From NCBI RefSeq assembly GCF_003399645.1, contig NZ_NBXD01000024.1:62001-126000 (forward strand): a DNA stretch of 64,000 nt, written 5' to 3'. Both the position numbers and the translations under genes were made by a program. Origin of the DNA: Subtercola boreus (GTDB taxonomy: Bacteria; Actinomycetota; Actinomycetes; Actinomycetales; Microbacteriaceae). Below the pieces are notes generated by a model, which had not been told where the DNA came from, ran no database searches, and worked only from the letters and a program-made list of their open reading frames with translations. Below, in pieces: positions 17,934-27,287 of this stretch (position 1 is its first letter; each line of letters starts with the position of its first letter).

Positions 17934-19552
17934 CACTCTCGGGGCACCCCCCAGTCGATGCTGTTGAATTCCCGGATCAGACGGCGTGTTTTCAAGGGGT
18001 TGACAGAGCTCGAATAGGAGATGCGACCGAGGAGATGAGCCCGAAAATCGGGGACCCCTGCACGGTTCTGCGAGGCGGGCCCGAGCGTCGCGCAGTTGTG
18101 CAACAGAGCCTTCAACCGGTCGAATTCCTCCCGGGGCAGGCTCGATCCGGTGTTGACCACGATGCCGGTGACCCGCTGGCTGGTACTGGCCGGGCTGACG
18201 CGGCTCTTGCGCGGGTTCACCTCGTGACCCTCATCGTCGACAAGCCGTGTCACACCCCGGACGAAGGCCTCGGCACGGCGCTGCAGGGCGACCGGTCCGC
18301 TGAAGACGAGGTCGTCTGCATACCGGGTGTACCGGGCACCCACAGCAGCCGCATACCCCTCGAGACGGGCATCGAGACGGCGGATGGCACCGTTGGCGAG
18401 CGCCGGCGAGGTCGGCGCTCCCTGCGGCAGGTGGGCCGTCGCCAGAGCCTGGCGCAGGGCGAAACGCTCGTCGGGTCCGCCGCCCGGCGGCATGGCTGAG
18501 ATCACCCGCGGTGGCACGCGGTTGGTCGTGAGGCCGGTGATGGTCGTGGCGACCGCCTCCGAGAACCCGGCCCGTCGGAGGGACCCGTAGACGCCGGCAG
18601 CGGTGACGCGGGCGAAGAAGGTCGTCAGGTCGAGCGAGATCACCACGGCACTGCCGCTGTGCACGCGGGCCCCGGTCAGTGCGCTCCGGCCGGTCACGAA
18701 GCCGTGGGCTGCGTGATGCACCGGCAGCAGCGCCAGAACCTCGTGGAGCAGGGTTCGCTGCACGCGGCGCATCCGCTCGGTGGGCACCTCGAGCAGACGC
18801 GGGCAGCGGCCGGGGCGCAGGCGCCACTCGTAGCGGTAGAGGTGCAGGGCGCCGGGCCGGGCGCGGCGGTTGTAGGCGCGCACGTCGGCGAGCCAGTCGA
18901 GTTCGCCGGGGGTGACCCCGAGGAGGGCCGCGAGGGCGGCGGGTGTGGCAGGGATCGGGCCGGGGGTGGCGGGGGTCGGGCCGGGGGCGACCGGCGGCTG
19001 GGCGGGCGCCTCCGCGGTGATCGGGTAGCGCAGCACCGCGAGCGGACGACCGCGAGCCTCGGCACGGCCGACCGCGTCGAGGAAGGGCTGGGAGTGACGG
19101 ATGATCGCCGCCAACTCCCGCGGAGCATCCTGTGGCGGCGTGCGGTACACCGAGCGCACCTCCCGCACGAGGGCGGGCAGCCAGCGGTGACGCGCGCCGA
19201 AGACGCCCTGCAGGGCGCTGAGCATACCGGTGGGCGTCCAGTCCGGCGCGGCGGGCGGCGCAAGCAGTACGAGGGCCAGGGCCGACGCGACCGCCTCGGC
19301 GCTCGGCTGCGGTCGGCGGGCGAGGACAGCGGAGGCGGGAGTGGCCGGGGTGGGAGGGGGCGGGGTGCGATGGCCCGCAGACGACCTGTGCTGAAGCGCG
19401 GGCGCTCGGCCGCTCGGAGTGCGGAGAGGCGCCTGCGACGTCGTGCCGGAATCGATCTGCGTGCCCCGGGGTAGCCCCGGAGAGGACGGATCAGCGTCTG
19501 AACCATCCACCTCGTCTGCAGACCATCGCACCCCCGTTACGCTAACGCACAC
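17933..19552 (-). CDS. Retron-like reverse transcriptase with long N-terminal extension
   Basis: A 539-codon RNA-directed DNA polymerase. The RT core (about residues 206-530) contains LDWLADVRAYNRRARPGA, LPVHHAAHGFVTGRSALTG (271-294), the first catalytic Asp308 in ISLDLTTFF, LPQGAPTSPALAN (375-387), the YADD box (411-414) and QRVTGIVVN with the retron-type VTG (461-463). The same ordered features occur in the myxobacterial retron RT of Mx162 (recalled). At the NAxxH position the sequence is GARVH (294-298), with G for N. Residues 1-205 form an extension: a Pro/Ser/Thr-rich stretch, a helical block (AEAVASALALVLL, RHRWLPALVREVRSVYR) and an Ala/Pro linker (184-206). The GTG start at 19552 is uncertain; GTG 19510 is also in frame. 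No integrase or accessory effector is adjacent, and only 65 bp separate it from the divergent PNPOx gene. Confidence 0.9.
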   Translation of the reverse strand: MCVSVTGVRWSADEVDGSDADPSSPGLPRGTQIDSGTTSQAPLRTPSGRAPALQHRSSAGHRTPPPPTPATPASAVLARRPQPSAEAVASALALVLLAPPAAPDWTPTGMLSALQGVFGARHRWLPALVREVRSVYRTPPQDAPRELAAIIRHSQPFLDAVGRAEARGRPLAVLRYPITAEAPAQPPVAPGPTPATPGPIPATPAALAALLGVTPGELDWLADVRAYNRRARPGALHLYRYEWRLRPGRCPRLLEVPTERMRRVQRTLLHEVLALLPVHHAAHGFVTGRSALTGARVHSGSAVVISLDLTTFFARVTAAGVYGSLRRAGFSEAVATTITGLTTNRVPPRVISAMPPGGGPDERFALRQALATAHLPQGAPTSPALANGAIRRLDARLEGYAAAVGARYTRYADDLVFSGPVALQRRAEAFVRGVTRLVDDEGHEVNPRKSRVSPASTSQRVTGIVVNTGSSLPREEFDRLKALLHNCATLGPASQNRAGVPDFRAHLLGRISYSSSVNPLKTRRLIREFNSIDWGVPRE

Positions 19553-19617
19553 TCCACACAGGGCGCACGGATCGCCTCCGGGTTGCCCGGCCGCGCCCGA
19601 CCCAACAGGATGGACAG

Positions 19618-20031
19618 ATGCATCCCTCGCTCGGGCTGACCCCCGCCGCCCTCGAATTCACCCGCGACCGGCACCTCGCCATCCTCAGTACCCTCGGGCC
19701 GACCGGCCTGCTGCACTCGGTGCCCGTCGGCTTCACGCTCGAAGACGGCGTCGTGCGCGTCATCACCGGCGACGGCACGCAGAAGGTGCGGAACGTCGAG
19801 CGCGGTCTGCAGGCATCCGTGGCCCAGGTCGACGGGGTGCGCTGGATCAGCTTCCAGGGTGTGGCGACGATCAACCGCGACCCGGCGGCGATCGCTCACG
19901 CGGTGGAACTCTACGCGGGGCGCTACCGGCAGCCCCGGGTCAACCCGCTCCGCGTCGTGATCGAGATCGAGGTGGGCCGGGTGCTCGCCTCGTCGGGGCT
20001 CCTGGCGAAGGATGCTCCCGAGGCGTCGTGA
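19618..20031 (+). CDS. PNPOx-fold flavin/F420-binding protein
   Basis: A 137-residue split-barrel protein resembling the TIGR03618/Rv1155-type F420-dependent oxidoreductases: ALEFTRDRHLAILSTLGPTGLLHSVPVGFTLEDGVVRVIT, GDGTQKVRNVERG and VDGVRWISFQGVATINRDP. It probably binds F420 or FMN; the substrate is unknown. It is divergent from the RT gene with 65 bp between, and the esterase gene starts 43 bp downstream on the same strand. Confidence 0.88.
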   Translation: MHPSLGLTPAALEFTRDRHLAILSTLGPTGLLHSVPVGFTLEDGVVRVITGDGTQKVRNVERGLQASVAQVDGVRWISFQGVATINRDPAAIAHAVELYAGRYRQPRVNPLRVVIEIEVGRVLASSGLLAKDAPEAS

Positions 20032-20074
20032 CGCTCGGGCGGGCTCGGGAAGCGGCGGCCGTGAGGGGCGGATC

Positions 20075-21082
20075 GTGAAGCACAGCCGGCGCCGTCGGCG
20101 CGTCGTGCTCCCCGCAGTGGCGCTCGCACTCGGGGTCGTCGTGGCCATCGCCTGGGTGGTGAGCCCGTGGCCGGCGGCACTGCTCATCCGCGCGCTGTTC
20201 GAGAGGAGCGCCCACGACACCGTCGCCGAGATGGAGCCGTTCGTTCCCCATGGGGTCGACGAGCGTCTCGATCTCCCGTACGGCACGGAGGGGGCAGACA
20301 CCACGTTCGACCTGTTCACCCCCGCGGGTACGTCGGGTGCGTTGCCGACGGTGATCTGGATCCACGGTGGCGCCTGGGTGTCGGGAGACAAGGCCAACGT
20401 CGACCCGTACGTGAAGATCATCGCGTCGCACGGGTACACCACGGTCAGCCTCAACTACACCGTCTCGCCCGAGGCCGTGTACCCCGTCGCGCTGACACAG
20501 CTGAACTCGGCGCTCGCCTTCCTGGTCGCGCATGCTCCCGAGTACAACATCGACCCGGGGCGGATCGTTCTGGCCGGTGACTCCGCCGGAGCGCAGTACG
20601 CCAGCCAGCTGGCGAACCTCGCGACGAACCAGGTTGTCGCGACGACGCTGAAGCTGCAACCCGGTCTCTCGCCCGGGCAGCTGCGGGCGGTCATCCTGGA
20701 TTGCGGAATCTACGACGTGAGCGGCATCCCCGATGCGCCCGGTCTCGCGGGGTACGGCTTTCGGGTCGCGCTCTGGAGTTACCTCGGCCAGAAGGACTGG
20801 GCAGGAACGGCGGGCGCCGGCCAGATGTCGAGTCTGACGTATGCGACGGCGGCCTTCCCGCGCACCTGGATCTCGGGCGGCAACGGCGACCCGCTCACCG
20901 AGGGGCAGTCGAAGCCGTTCGCCGCCAGGCTGCACTCACTCGGCGTCGCCGTGCACACCGAGTTCTACCCGGACGACCAGCAGCCGGCGCTCGGGCACGA
21001 GTACCAGTTCAGGCTGACGTCATCCGCCGCCCAGGGTGCCCTTCAGTCCACGCTCGAATTCCTGGCCACGGCGACCCGGTGA
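20075..21082 (+). CDS. Membrane-anchored alpha/beta hydrolase (HSL-type esterase)
   Basis: About 335 residues from GTG 20075 (preceded by GAGGGGCGGA). A basic N-terminus (KHSRRRRR) leads into one hydrophobic helix (residues 9-35, AVALALGVVVAIAWVVSPWPAALLI), so it is probably a signal anchor with the enzyme outside. The hydrolase has the oxyanion-hole motif HGGAW and the nucleophile motif GDSAGA of the hormone-sensitive-lipase group, with a late His in GHEYQF as the likely catalytic base. The substrate is unknown. Confidence 0.9.
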   Translation: MKHSRRRRRVVLPAVALALGVVVAIAWVVSPWPAALLIRALFERSAHDTVAEMEPFVPHGVDERLDLPYGTEGADTTFDLFTPAGTSGALPTVIWIHGGAWVSGDKANVDPYVKIIASHGYTTVSLNYTVSPEAVYPVALTQLNSALAFLVAHAPEYNIDPGRIVLAGDSAGAQYASQLANLATNQVVATTLKLQPGLSPGQLRAVILDCGIYDVSGIPDAPGLAGYGFRVALWSYLGQKDWAGTAGAGQMSSLTYATAAFPRTWISGGNGDPLTEGQSKPFAARLHSLGVAVHTEFYPDDQQPALGHEYQFRLTSSAAQGALQSTLEFLATATR

Positions 21083-21112
21083 CCGCGGCCTCTGGCGACC
21101 GGTGTGCCCCGC

Positions 21113-22297
21113 TCAGAAGTGCGTGCGCACGGCGCCCCGCACGATCGCGCCGTCGTCAACCAGCAGCACGAGGCGCCAGCGGTCGAAGGCCGTGCACGGG
21201 TGCGAGATGCCGAATCGCACCACGTCGCCCGGGGTGATCACGAAGGCATCGGCGACGCGAAGGTAGCCGTGCTGGTCGTCCATGCGGAACAGGTCGAGAT
21301 CGGCGCCGGTCACCGGATGCTCGCTCCCCCCGCTCACGAAGCCCTTCGCGCGGGGCAGGCCCTCATCGAAGGGCGCGTCGCGTTTGCCCATCGCGACGAC
21401 CGCGAGGCCGGGTTCGGGCGTCGAGACCACCCGCGCCCAGACGTCGAGCGCGGCGACAAGCCGCCCCTCCCCCGGGATGCGGCCGAACGGTGTCTTTCCG
21501 GCGTACACCCCGTCGTCGTGAGTGAGGTAGGCGCCCGACCTGAGCAGCGCGGTCGTACCGGGGCGCCGGCGACCGAGTTCTTCGGCGACGACGTCGAAGA
21601 AGGCGCTGCCGCCCATCGAGACGATCGACTCGGCGGGCAGGAGGCCTTGGTCGAGCAGGTCGTTGTGCGTGTCGAGCGCATCGGCGAGGTACGAACGCAC
21701 GGCGGCGACGGAGGTGAATCCACCCTCGTAGCCGGCGGTTCCGCGCAGGGTGAGGCCGGGGACCGCGTGGAGGGCTGCAGCCAGGTCGAGCGCGTCGCCA
21801 CGGCTCCGCACACCGGTGCGGCCACCCGCCCAGCCGAGCTCGACGAGGGTGTGGATCGTGCCGCCCGGTCGCGCCTCGAGCGCCCGGGCCATGGCCGCGA
21901 CTCCGGCCGCGCTGTCGACGTAGACCAGCACATCGGTGTCGGCCTGCCGGCTGCCGAGCGAGCGCTCGGCGATCCAGGCGAGCCCTGCCGGGTCGAGCAC
22001 TTCGTTCGCGATGACCAGGCGACGGATGCCCGCCTCCCACGCGACGATCGCCTGCTGCACGGAGGCGACGGTGACACCCCAGGCGCCGGCGTCGAGCTGG
22101 CGCGCGGCGAGCGCAGGCGCCATGTGCGTCTTCATGTGGGGCGCGAGCAGGAGGCCGTGGCGCCGGGAGAACTCGGCCATCGTGCGGATGTTGTGCTCGA
22201 GGGCCGACTCGGCGATGCTCAGGATCGGCAGCAGGGAAGCGTCGAGAACGTGCCTGCCGAGGGGGACCTCGCCCGACGCTGTCTCGCCCTTGTCCAT
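21113..22297 (-). CDS. PLP-dependent D-serine dehydratase/D-threonine aldolase-like enzyme
   Basis: About 395 residues from ATG 22297 (MDKGETASG); upstream in-frame sequence overlaps tRNA-Thr and is not coding. It has a fold-type III PLP barrel: PHMKTHMAPALAARQLDAGAWGVTVAS carries the likely PLP lysine (K of HMKTH), with LVELGWAGGRTGVRS and AGYEGG. The C-terminal half has SMGGSAFFDVV, LRSGAYLTHDDGVY and the metal-site-like region GISHPCTAFDRW near the end. It resembles amino-acid deaminase/aldolase proteins acting on D-amino acids. A single gene with no obvious operon. Confidence 0.88.
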   Translation of the reverse strand: MDKGETASGEVPLGRHVLDASLLPILSIAESALEHNIRTMAEFSRRHGLLLAPHMKTHMAPALAARQLDAGAWGVTVASVQQAIVAWEAGIRRLVIANEVLDPAGLAWIAERSLGSRQADTDVLVYVDSAAGVAAMARALEARPGGTIHTLVELGWAGGRTGVRSRGDALDLAAALHAVPGLTLRGTAGYEGGFTSVAAVRSYLADALDTHNDLLDQGLLPAESIVSMGGSAFFDVVAEELGRRRPGTTALLRSGAYLTHDDGVYAGKTPFGRIPGEGRLVAALDVWARVVSTPEPGLAVVAMGKRDAPFDEGLPRAKGFVSGGSEHPVTGADLDLFRMDDQHGYLRVADAFVITPGDVVRFGISHPCTAFDRWRLVLLVDDGAIVRGAVRTHF

Positions 22298-22354
22298 GGG
22301 TGTTCCGTCTGATGGGGATGGAGGGGGTGGGGCCGGAAAGAAGAGGAGGATCGG

Positions 22355-22427
22355 GGCCGGCGGCGGGACTTGAACCCGCAACCCCCGCTTTACAAGAGCG
22401 GTGCGCTACCAATTGCGCCACGCCGGC
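22355..22427 (-). tRNA. tRNA-Thr (anticodon TGT)
   Basis: A 73-nt cloverleaf on the - strand: acceptor GCCGGCG/CGCCGGC, D stem GCGC/GCGC, anticodon stem CCGCT/AGCGG with loop CTTGTAA (anticodon TGT, reading ACA), a 5-nt variable loop, and T stem GCGGG/CCCGC with loop TTCAAGT. CCA is not encoded. It lies between the PLP enzyme and DsbA-like genes. Confidence 0.96.
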
Positions 22428-22481
22428 AGATGGAACACCCCATTGTAGCCATGCTTCGGCCCGGCGTTCGAGCCCCGGGTT

Positions 22482-23384
22482 CTAGCCCGCGGCGGGGGTC
22501 GGCGTGGGCGTCGCGGTCGACGTCTGGCCCGAGACCTGCAGCACGAAGTTCGCAAACGCGTTGGCGTCGGTGAGCGAGCCCTGGTACTGCTGGCCGTCGA
22601 CCAGCACGGTGGGTGTCCCGGTCACCTTCGCGACCGTGGAACCCGGCAGGGGCTCGGTGGTCGCGCGGGAGGTGGAGTCGGCGACCCAGCCCTTGAAGTC
22701 CTGGTTCGTGATGCAACTGTTGATCTGATCGGCCGAGCCCACGCCGGCCTGGCCGGCCAGTTCCTGGAGCTTGGCGTCATCCAGCCCGCTCGAGCCCTCG
22801 GCCGGCTGGTTGGAGAACAGCAGCGCACTGAAGTCGTAGAAGTTGTTCGGCGAGTAGTTCGAGACGCAGGCCGCGGCGTTCGCCGCGCGGGTGGAGTACT
22901 TGGTGCCGAGCGACGAACGGTCCAGCAGCGAGAGCGGGTGCACCTCGTAGGTGGCCGCTCCGCTTTCGATCCACTTGCCGATCTGGTCGAGGTTGGTCGC
23001 CTCGAACTGGCCGCAGTAGGGGCACAGGTAGTCGATGTAGACCCGGATGTCGAGAACGCCGGCGGCGTTCGTCGCGCTCGGGGTCGGCTGCTGGCCCGCA
23101 GACAGCGCGGGGGTCGTCTCGGCAACACTGCCCTGGCTGATCTTGATGCCATCGCTGGCCATGTTGAGGGGGCCGGGGCCGGCGGTCTTCACCGAGCTGG
23201 CGACGATCAGCACGACACACACCACGATGGCGATCACCACGACGCCCAACCCGCTGAACAGGATGGCGCGGTTGCGAATGTCTTTCTTGCGCTGCTGCTC
23301 GCGCAGCTGCTTCGCCTTCTCACGCGCGGCCTCACGCCGTTCGTTCTTGTTCTGGCGGCTGTCGTCGGGTCGGCCGTTGGTCAT
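22482..23384 (-). CDS. Membrane-anchored DsbA-like thiol-disulfide oxidoreductase
   Basis: A 300-residue protein: a charged cytoplasmic N-terminus (residues 1-38, ERREAAREKAKQLREQQRKKD), one TM helix (about 40-64), then an extracytoplasmic thioredoxin-fold domain with the CPYC active site (Cys121-Cys124, in IDYLCPYCGQFEA) and a cis-Pro loop (GTPTVLVDGQQY). A Thr/Pro tail follows. This is the form common in Actinobacteria, for oxidative folding of exported proteins. Two further cysteines occur (AACVSNYS and NSCITN). Confidence 0.94.
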   Translation of the reverse strand: MTNGRPDDSRQNKNERREAAREKAKQLREQQRKKDIRNRAILFSGLGVVVIAIVVCVVLIVASSVKTAGPGPLNMASDGIKISQGSVAETTPALSAGQQPTPSATNAAGVLDIRVYIDYLCPYCGQFEATNLDQIGKWIESGAATYEVHPLSLLDRSSLGTKYSTRAANAAACVSNYSPNNFYDFSALLFSNQPAEGSSGLDDAKLQELAGQAGVGSADQINSCITNQDFKGWVADSTSRATTEPLPGSTVAKVTGTPTVLVDGQQYQGSLTDANAFANFVLQVSGQTSTATPTPTPAAG

Positions 23385-23608
23385 ACGTAGTGCTCCGGAG
23401 CTCGGGGGTGTCGATGCGGGTCATACAGGGAATGTGGGCCTCATGCCGGGGGTAGCGGCGGGCATCCATAGATAGTAATGACCCTGACTGGGAATGCGGT
23501 AAACGACGGGCGTGTCATAATGGATGACGGATCTTCGATGGCGTTGGTCCGCATCCATCACAACGGATCGTCCGGCACGTACCTGCCGGTGAAGGAAGAG
23601 AAGAAATC

Positions 23609-24712
<1,104 letters not shown>

Positions 24713-24724
24713 CCACCCGTCAGT

Positions 24725-24760
24725 GTTCGGGCCTGCCGCATCGTCTCGGCAGGCCCGAAC
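24725..24760 (+). terminator. Intrinsic terminator after the MsmK-like gene
   Basis: A 14-bp perfect stem (GTTCGGGCCTGCCG and its complement) with an 8-nt loop, followed by CTGTTT. It separates the ABC ATPase from the DUF4032 gene. Confidence 0.9.
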
Positions 24761-24799
24761 CTGTTTAACACCGTCGGCAACAGCACTGAGGAGCATCCT

Positions 24800-26164
24800 G
24801 TGAGCGGCTCACTGAACATCACGTCGGCCACCGTCGACCCTGCCCTGCTCGACCTGCCCTGGCAGTTGCCGCTCGACGAGTGGCCCGAGGCGAACATCGC
24901 TCTGCTGCCCAAGGGAATCTCCCGGCATCTGGTGCGGTTCGCGCACCTCAGCGGCCACGTCATCGCCATCAAGGAGACGACCGACGAAATGGCGAAGCGC
25001 GAGTACGGCATGCTGAGGAGCCTCCAGGGCCTCGAGATTCCCTGCGTCGACCCGCTCGCCGTGATCACCAACCGCTCCGATGTCACCGGCTCGGAGCTGA
25101 ACTCGGTGCTCGTCACCCGGCACCTGAAGTTCTCGCTGCCCTACCGCGCGCTGTTCTCCCAGACCCTCCGACCCGACACGGCGACCCGGTTGGTCGACGC
25201 CCTGGCCGTGCTGCTCGTGCGGCTGCACATCATCGGCTTCTTCTGGGGCGACGTCTCGCTGTCGAACACACTCTTCCGACGCGATGCCGGGGCGTTCGCC
25301 GCCTACCTGGTCGATGCCGAGACCGGCCAGCTCTACGACGGCGGGCTGTCGAACGGACAGCGCGAGAACGACCTCGAGATCGCGCGCGTCAACATCGCCG
25401 GCGAACTGATGGACCTCGAGGCCGGCGGCAAGGTCGCCGACGAGCTCGACCCCATCCGCATCAGCGACGGCATCGTGGCCGCCTACCGTTCGCTCTGGAA
25501 GGAGCTGACCGGCAGCGAGTCGTTCTCCTCGTCCGAGCGCTGGCGCATCAATGAGCGCGTCGACCGGCTCAACGATCTCGGTTTCGACATCGAGGAGCTC
25601 GCGATCAAGACCGACGCGGGCGGCGACACCGTGCGCATCCAGCCGAAGGTGGTGGATGCAGGGCACCACCAGCGCCGTCTGCTCCGCCTCACCGGGCTCG
25701 ACGCCGGCGAGAACCAGGCCCGCCGCCTGCTGAACGACCTCGACTCGTACACGCTGAAGTTCGGCCGCCGGGACTACGACGAAGAGATGCTGGCCCACGA
25801 GTGGCTCGCGCGCGTCTTCGAGCCCGTCGTGCGGGCCATCCCCCGCGACCTGAAGGGCAAGCTCGAGCCGGCCGAGGTGTTCCACCAGCTGCTCGAGCAC
25901 CGCTGGTTCATGAGCCAGCGGGAGAGCCGCGACGTGCCGCTCGCCGAGGCACTGAACTCCTACATCAACGACATCCTCCGCAACCGCCGTGACGAGGCGA
26001 CGGTGGTCGGCCCGCCCACCGGCATGATCACGATGCCGATCTCCGTGCGCGCCGGCGCGGTCGCCGACCTCGATGCCGAAGGTGCAGACGGCCCCGGCGC
26101 CGAGACCGAGGTCGCGCCGGATGCCGCCTCAGAACCCGAAGCGGACTGGCGCCTGACCGTCTGA
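24800..26164 (+). CDS. DUF4032 protein with kinase-like N-terminal half
   Basis: A 454-residue actinobacterial DUF4032 protein. The N-terminal 200 residues resemble a lipopolysaccharide-kinase or aminoglycoside-kinase fold: a beta-strand lysine in HVIAIKETTDEMAKREYGML, a catalytic-loop-like segment GFFWGDVSLSNTLF (D and N in the H/W-G-D-x-x-x-x-N pattern), and a D-x-E in YLVDAETGQ where kinases have DFG. The C-terminal half is the DUF4032 domain proper (RRLLRLTGLDAGENQARRLLNDLDSY). Function unknown. It is 87 bp after the MsmK-like gene, separated by a terminator, and converges on rlmB with 1 bp between. Confidence 0.88.
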   Translation: MSGSLNITSATVDPALLDLPWQLPLDEWPEANIALLPKGISRHLVRFAHLSGHVIAIKETTDEMAKREYGMLRSLQGLEIPCVDPLAVITNRSDVTGSELNSVLVTRHLKFSLPYRALFSQTLRPDTATRLVDALAVLLVRLHIIGFFWGDVSLSNTLFRRDAGAFAAYLVDAETGQLYDGGLSNGQRENDLEIARVNIAGELMDLEAGGKVADELDPIRISDGIVAAYRSLWKELTGSESFSSSERWRINERVDRLNDLGFDIEELAIKTDAGGDTVRIQPKVVDAGHHQRRLLRLTGLDAGENQARRLLNDLDSYTLKFGRRDYDEEMLAHEWLARVFEPVVRAIPRDLKGKLEPAEVFHQLLEHRWFMSQRESRDVPLAEALNSYINDILRNRRDEATVVGPPTGMITMPISVRAGAVADLDAEGADGPGAETEVAPDAASEPEADWRLTV

Positions 26165-26165
26165 C

Positions 26166-27287
26166 CTACTTCGTCAGGGCCGCAGCCGCTCTGAGGCGCG
26201 AGATCTCGTAGAGGGTGACGGATGCGGCGATGCCGGCGTTCAGGGACTCAGTCGCCGAACTGATCGGAATGGAGACGATCGCGTCGCAGGTCTCGGTGAC
26301 GAGACGCGAGAGGCCCTTGCCCTCGCTGCCGATCACGATGACGATGGGGCCCATCGCGAGATCGAGGTCGGGCAGAGCCATGTCTCCACCGCCGTCGAGG
26401 CCGATCACGAACGCGCCCTTGGCCTTCAGCGCCTTGAGCGACTGCGTCAGGTTCGGGGCCATCGCGACGGGGGTGCGGGCGGCCGCGCCGGCCGACGTCT
26501 TCCACGCCGAGGCGGTCAGGCTGACCGAACGCCGGGCGGGAACGATGACACCCTGCCCGCCGAACGCTGCGGTCGACCGGATGATCGCCCCGAGGTTGCG
26601 CGGATCGGTGATGCCGTCGAGCGCCACCAGCAGGGGCACCTCGCGGCGCGCAAGGATCTCGTCGTAGAGGTCGACGGGGTGCGCATACTCGTACGGCGGT
26701 ACCTTCAGCGCCACACCCTGGTGCACGGAGTCGAAGCCGGCGAGGCGATCGAGCTCCGGCCGCATGACCTCGAGGATCGGAATCTGGCGCGAGGTGGCGA
26801 GCTGCAGCAGCTCCTTCACGCGCTCGTCGTACTCGATGCGCGTCGCGATGTAGAGCGTCGTCGCGGGGATCCTGGCGCGAAGGGCCTCGACCACCGAGTT
26901 GCGACCGGTCACGATCTCGCTGTCTTCACCGCGGCTGAGCGGACGGCGCTGCGGGCGCGCCGGCTCCTGGGGGCCACCGCGGCTCGCGCCGGAGACCGCA
27001 CCGCGGGCCGAACCGGAACGCGCGGCCGGACCGCCGCGCCCCGCGATCTTCGGCTCGTTCGAACGCTGCACCGGAGTGCCGGGCTTGCCCTTGCCGCCCG
27101 CTGCGGCATACCGCTCCTTGGCGGCTTTGGCCTTTCCCGCGGGGTGGTACGGGCGGTCTTCGGCCTTGGGCGTGGGCTTCTTACCCTCGAGCGCCTGGCG
27201 ACCCTGCCCGCCCGAGCCGACGGCCGGGCCTCTGCTGGTACGCCGAACCGCGCCGGGGCGACCGGGCTTCTTACCTGTGTTAGCCAT
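26166..27287 (-). CDS. rlmB: 23S rRNA (guanosine-2'-O-)-methyltransferase RlmB (SpoU/TrmH family)
   Basis: A 373-residue protein from ATG 27287 (MANTGKKPG). Residues 1-130 are a long basic, Gly/Pro/Arg-rich tail. From [25 protein letters not shown] comes the substrate-binding domain, then the SPOUT methyltransferase: [33 protein letters not shown] (motif 1), [15 protein letters not shown] (motif 2) and [25 protein letters not shown] (motif 3, as [13 protein letters not shown]). It methylates 23S rRNA in the P-loop region. Its start overlaps the cysS stop by 8 bp, as in other Actinobacteria. Confidence 0.95.
   Translation of the reverse strand: MANTGKKPGRPGAVRRTSRGPAVGSGGQGRQALEGKKPTPKAEDRPYHPAGKAKAAKERYAAAGGKGKPGTPVQRSNEPKIAGRGGPAARSGSARGAVSGASRGGPQEPARPQRRPLSRGEDSEIVTGRNSVVEALRARIPATTLYIATRIEYDERVKELLQLATSRQIPILEVMRPELDRLAGFDSVHQGVALKVPPYEYAHPVDLYDEILARREVPLLVALDGITDPRNLGAIIRSTAAFGGQGVIVPARRSVSLTASAWKTSAGAAARTPVAMAPNLTQSLKALKAKGAFVIGLDGGGDMALPDLDLAMGPIVIVIGSEGKGLSRLVTETCDAIVSIPISSATESLNAGIAASVTLYEISRLRAAAALTK

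Noticed and set aside
18000-19552. Group II intron or diversity-generating retroelement
   Set aside because: No maturase/endonuclease domain and no TR/VR pair seen; the motif order with VTG and YADD fits retron-type RTs better.
19553-19617. Classical msr-msd retron RNA upstream of the reverse transcriptase
   Set aside because: Only 65 bp remain before the divergent gene; I found just short hairpins (CCGGG-CAA-CCCGG, and CGTTA-GCG-TAACG at 19535-19547), far below a full a1/a2 and msd structure.
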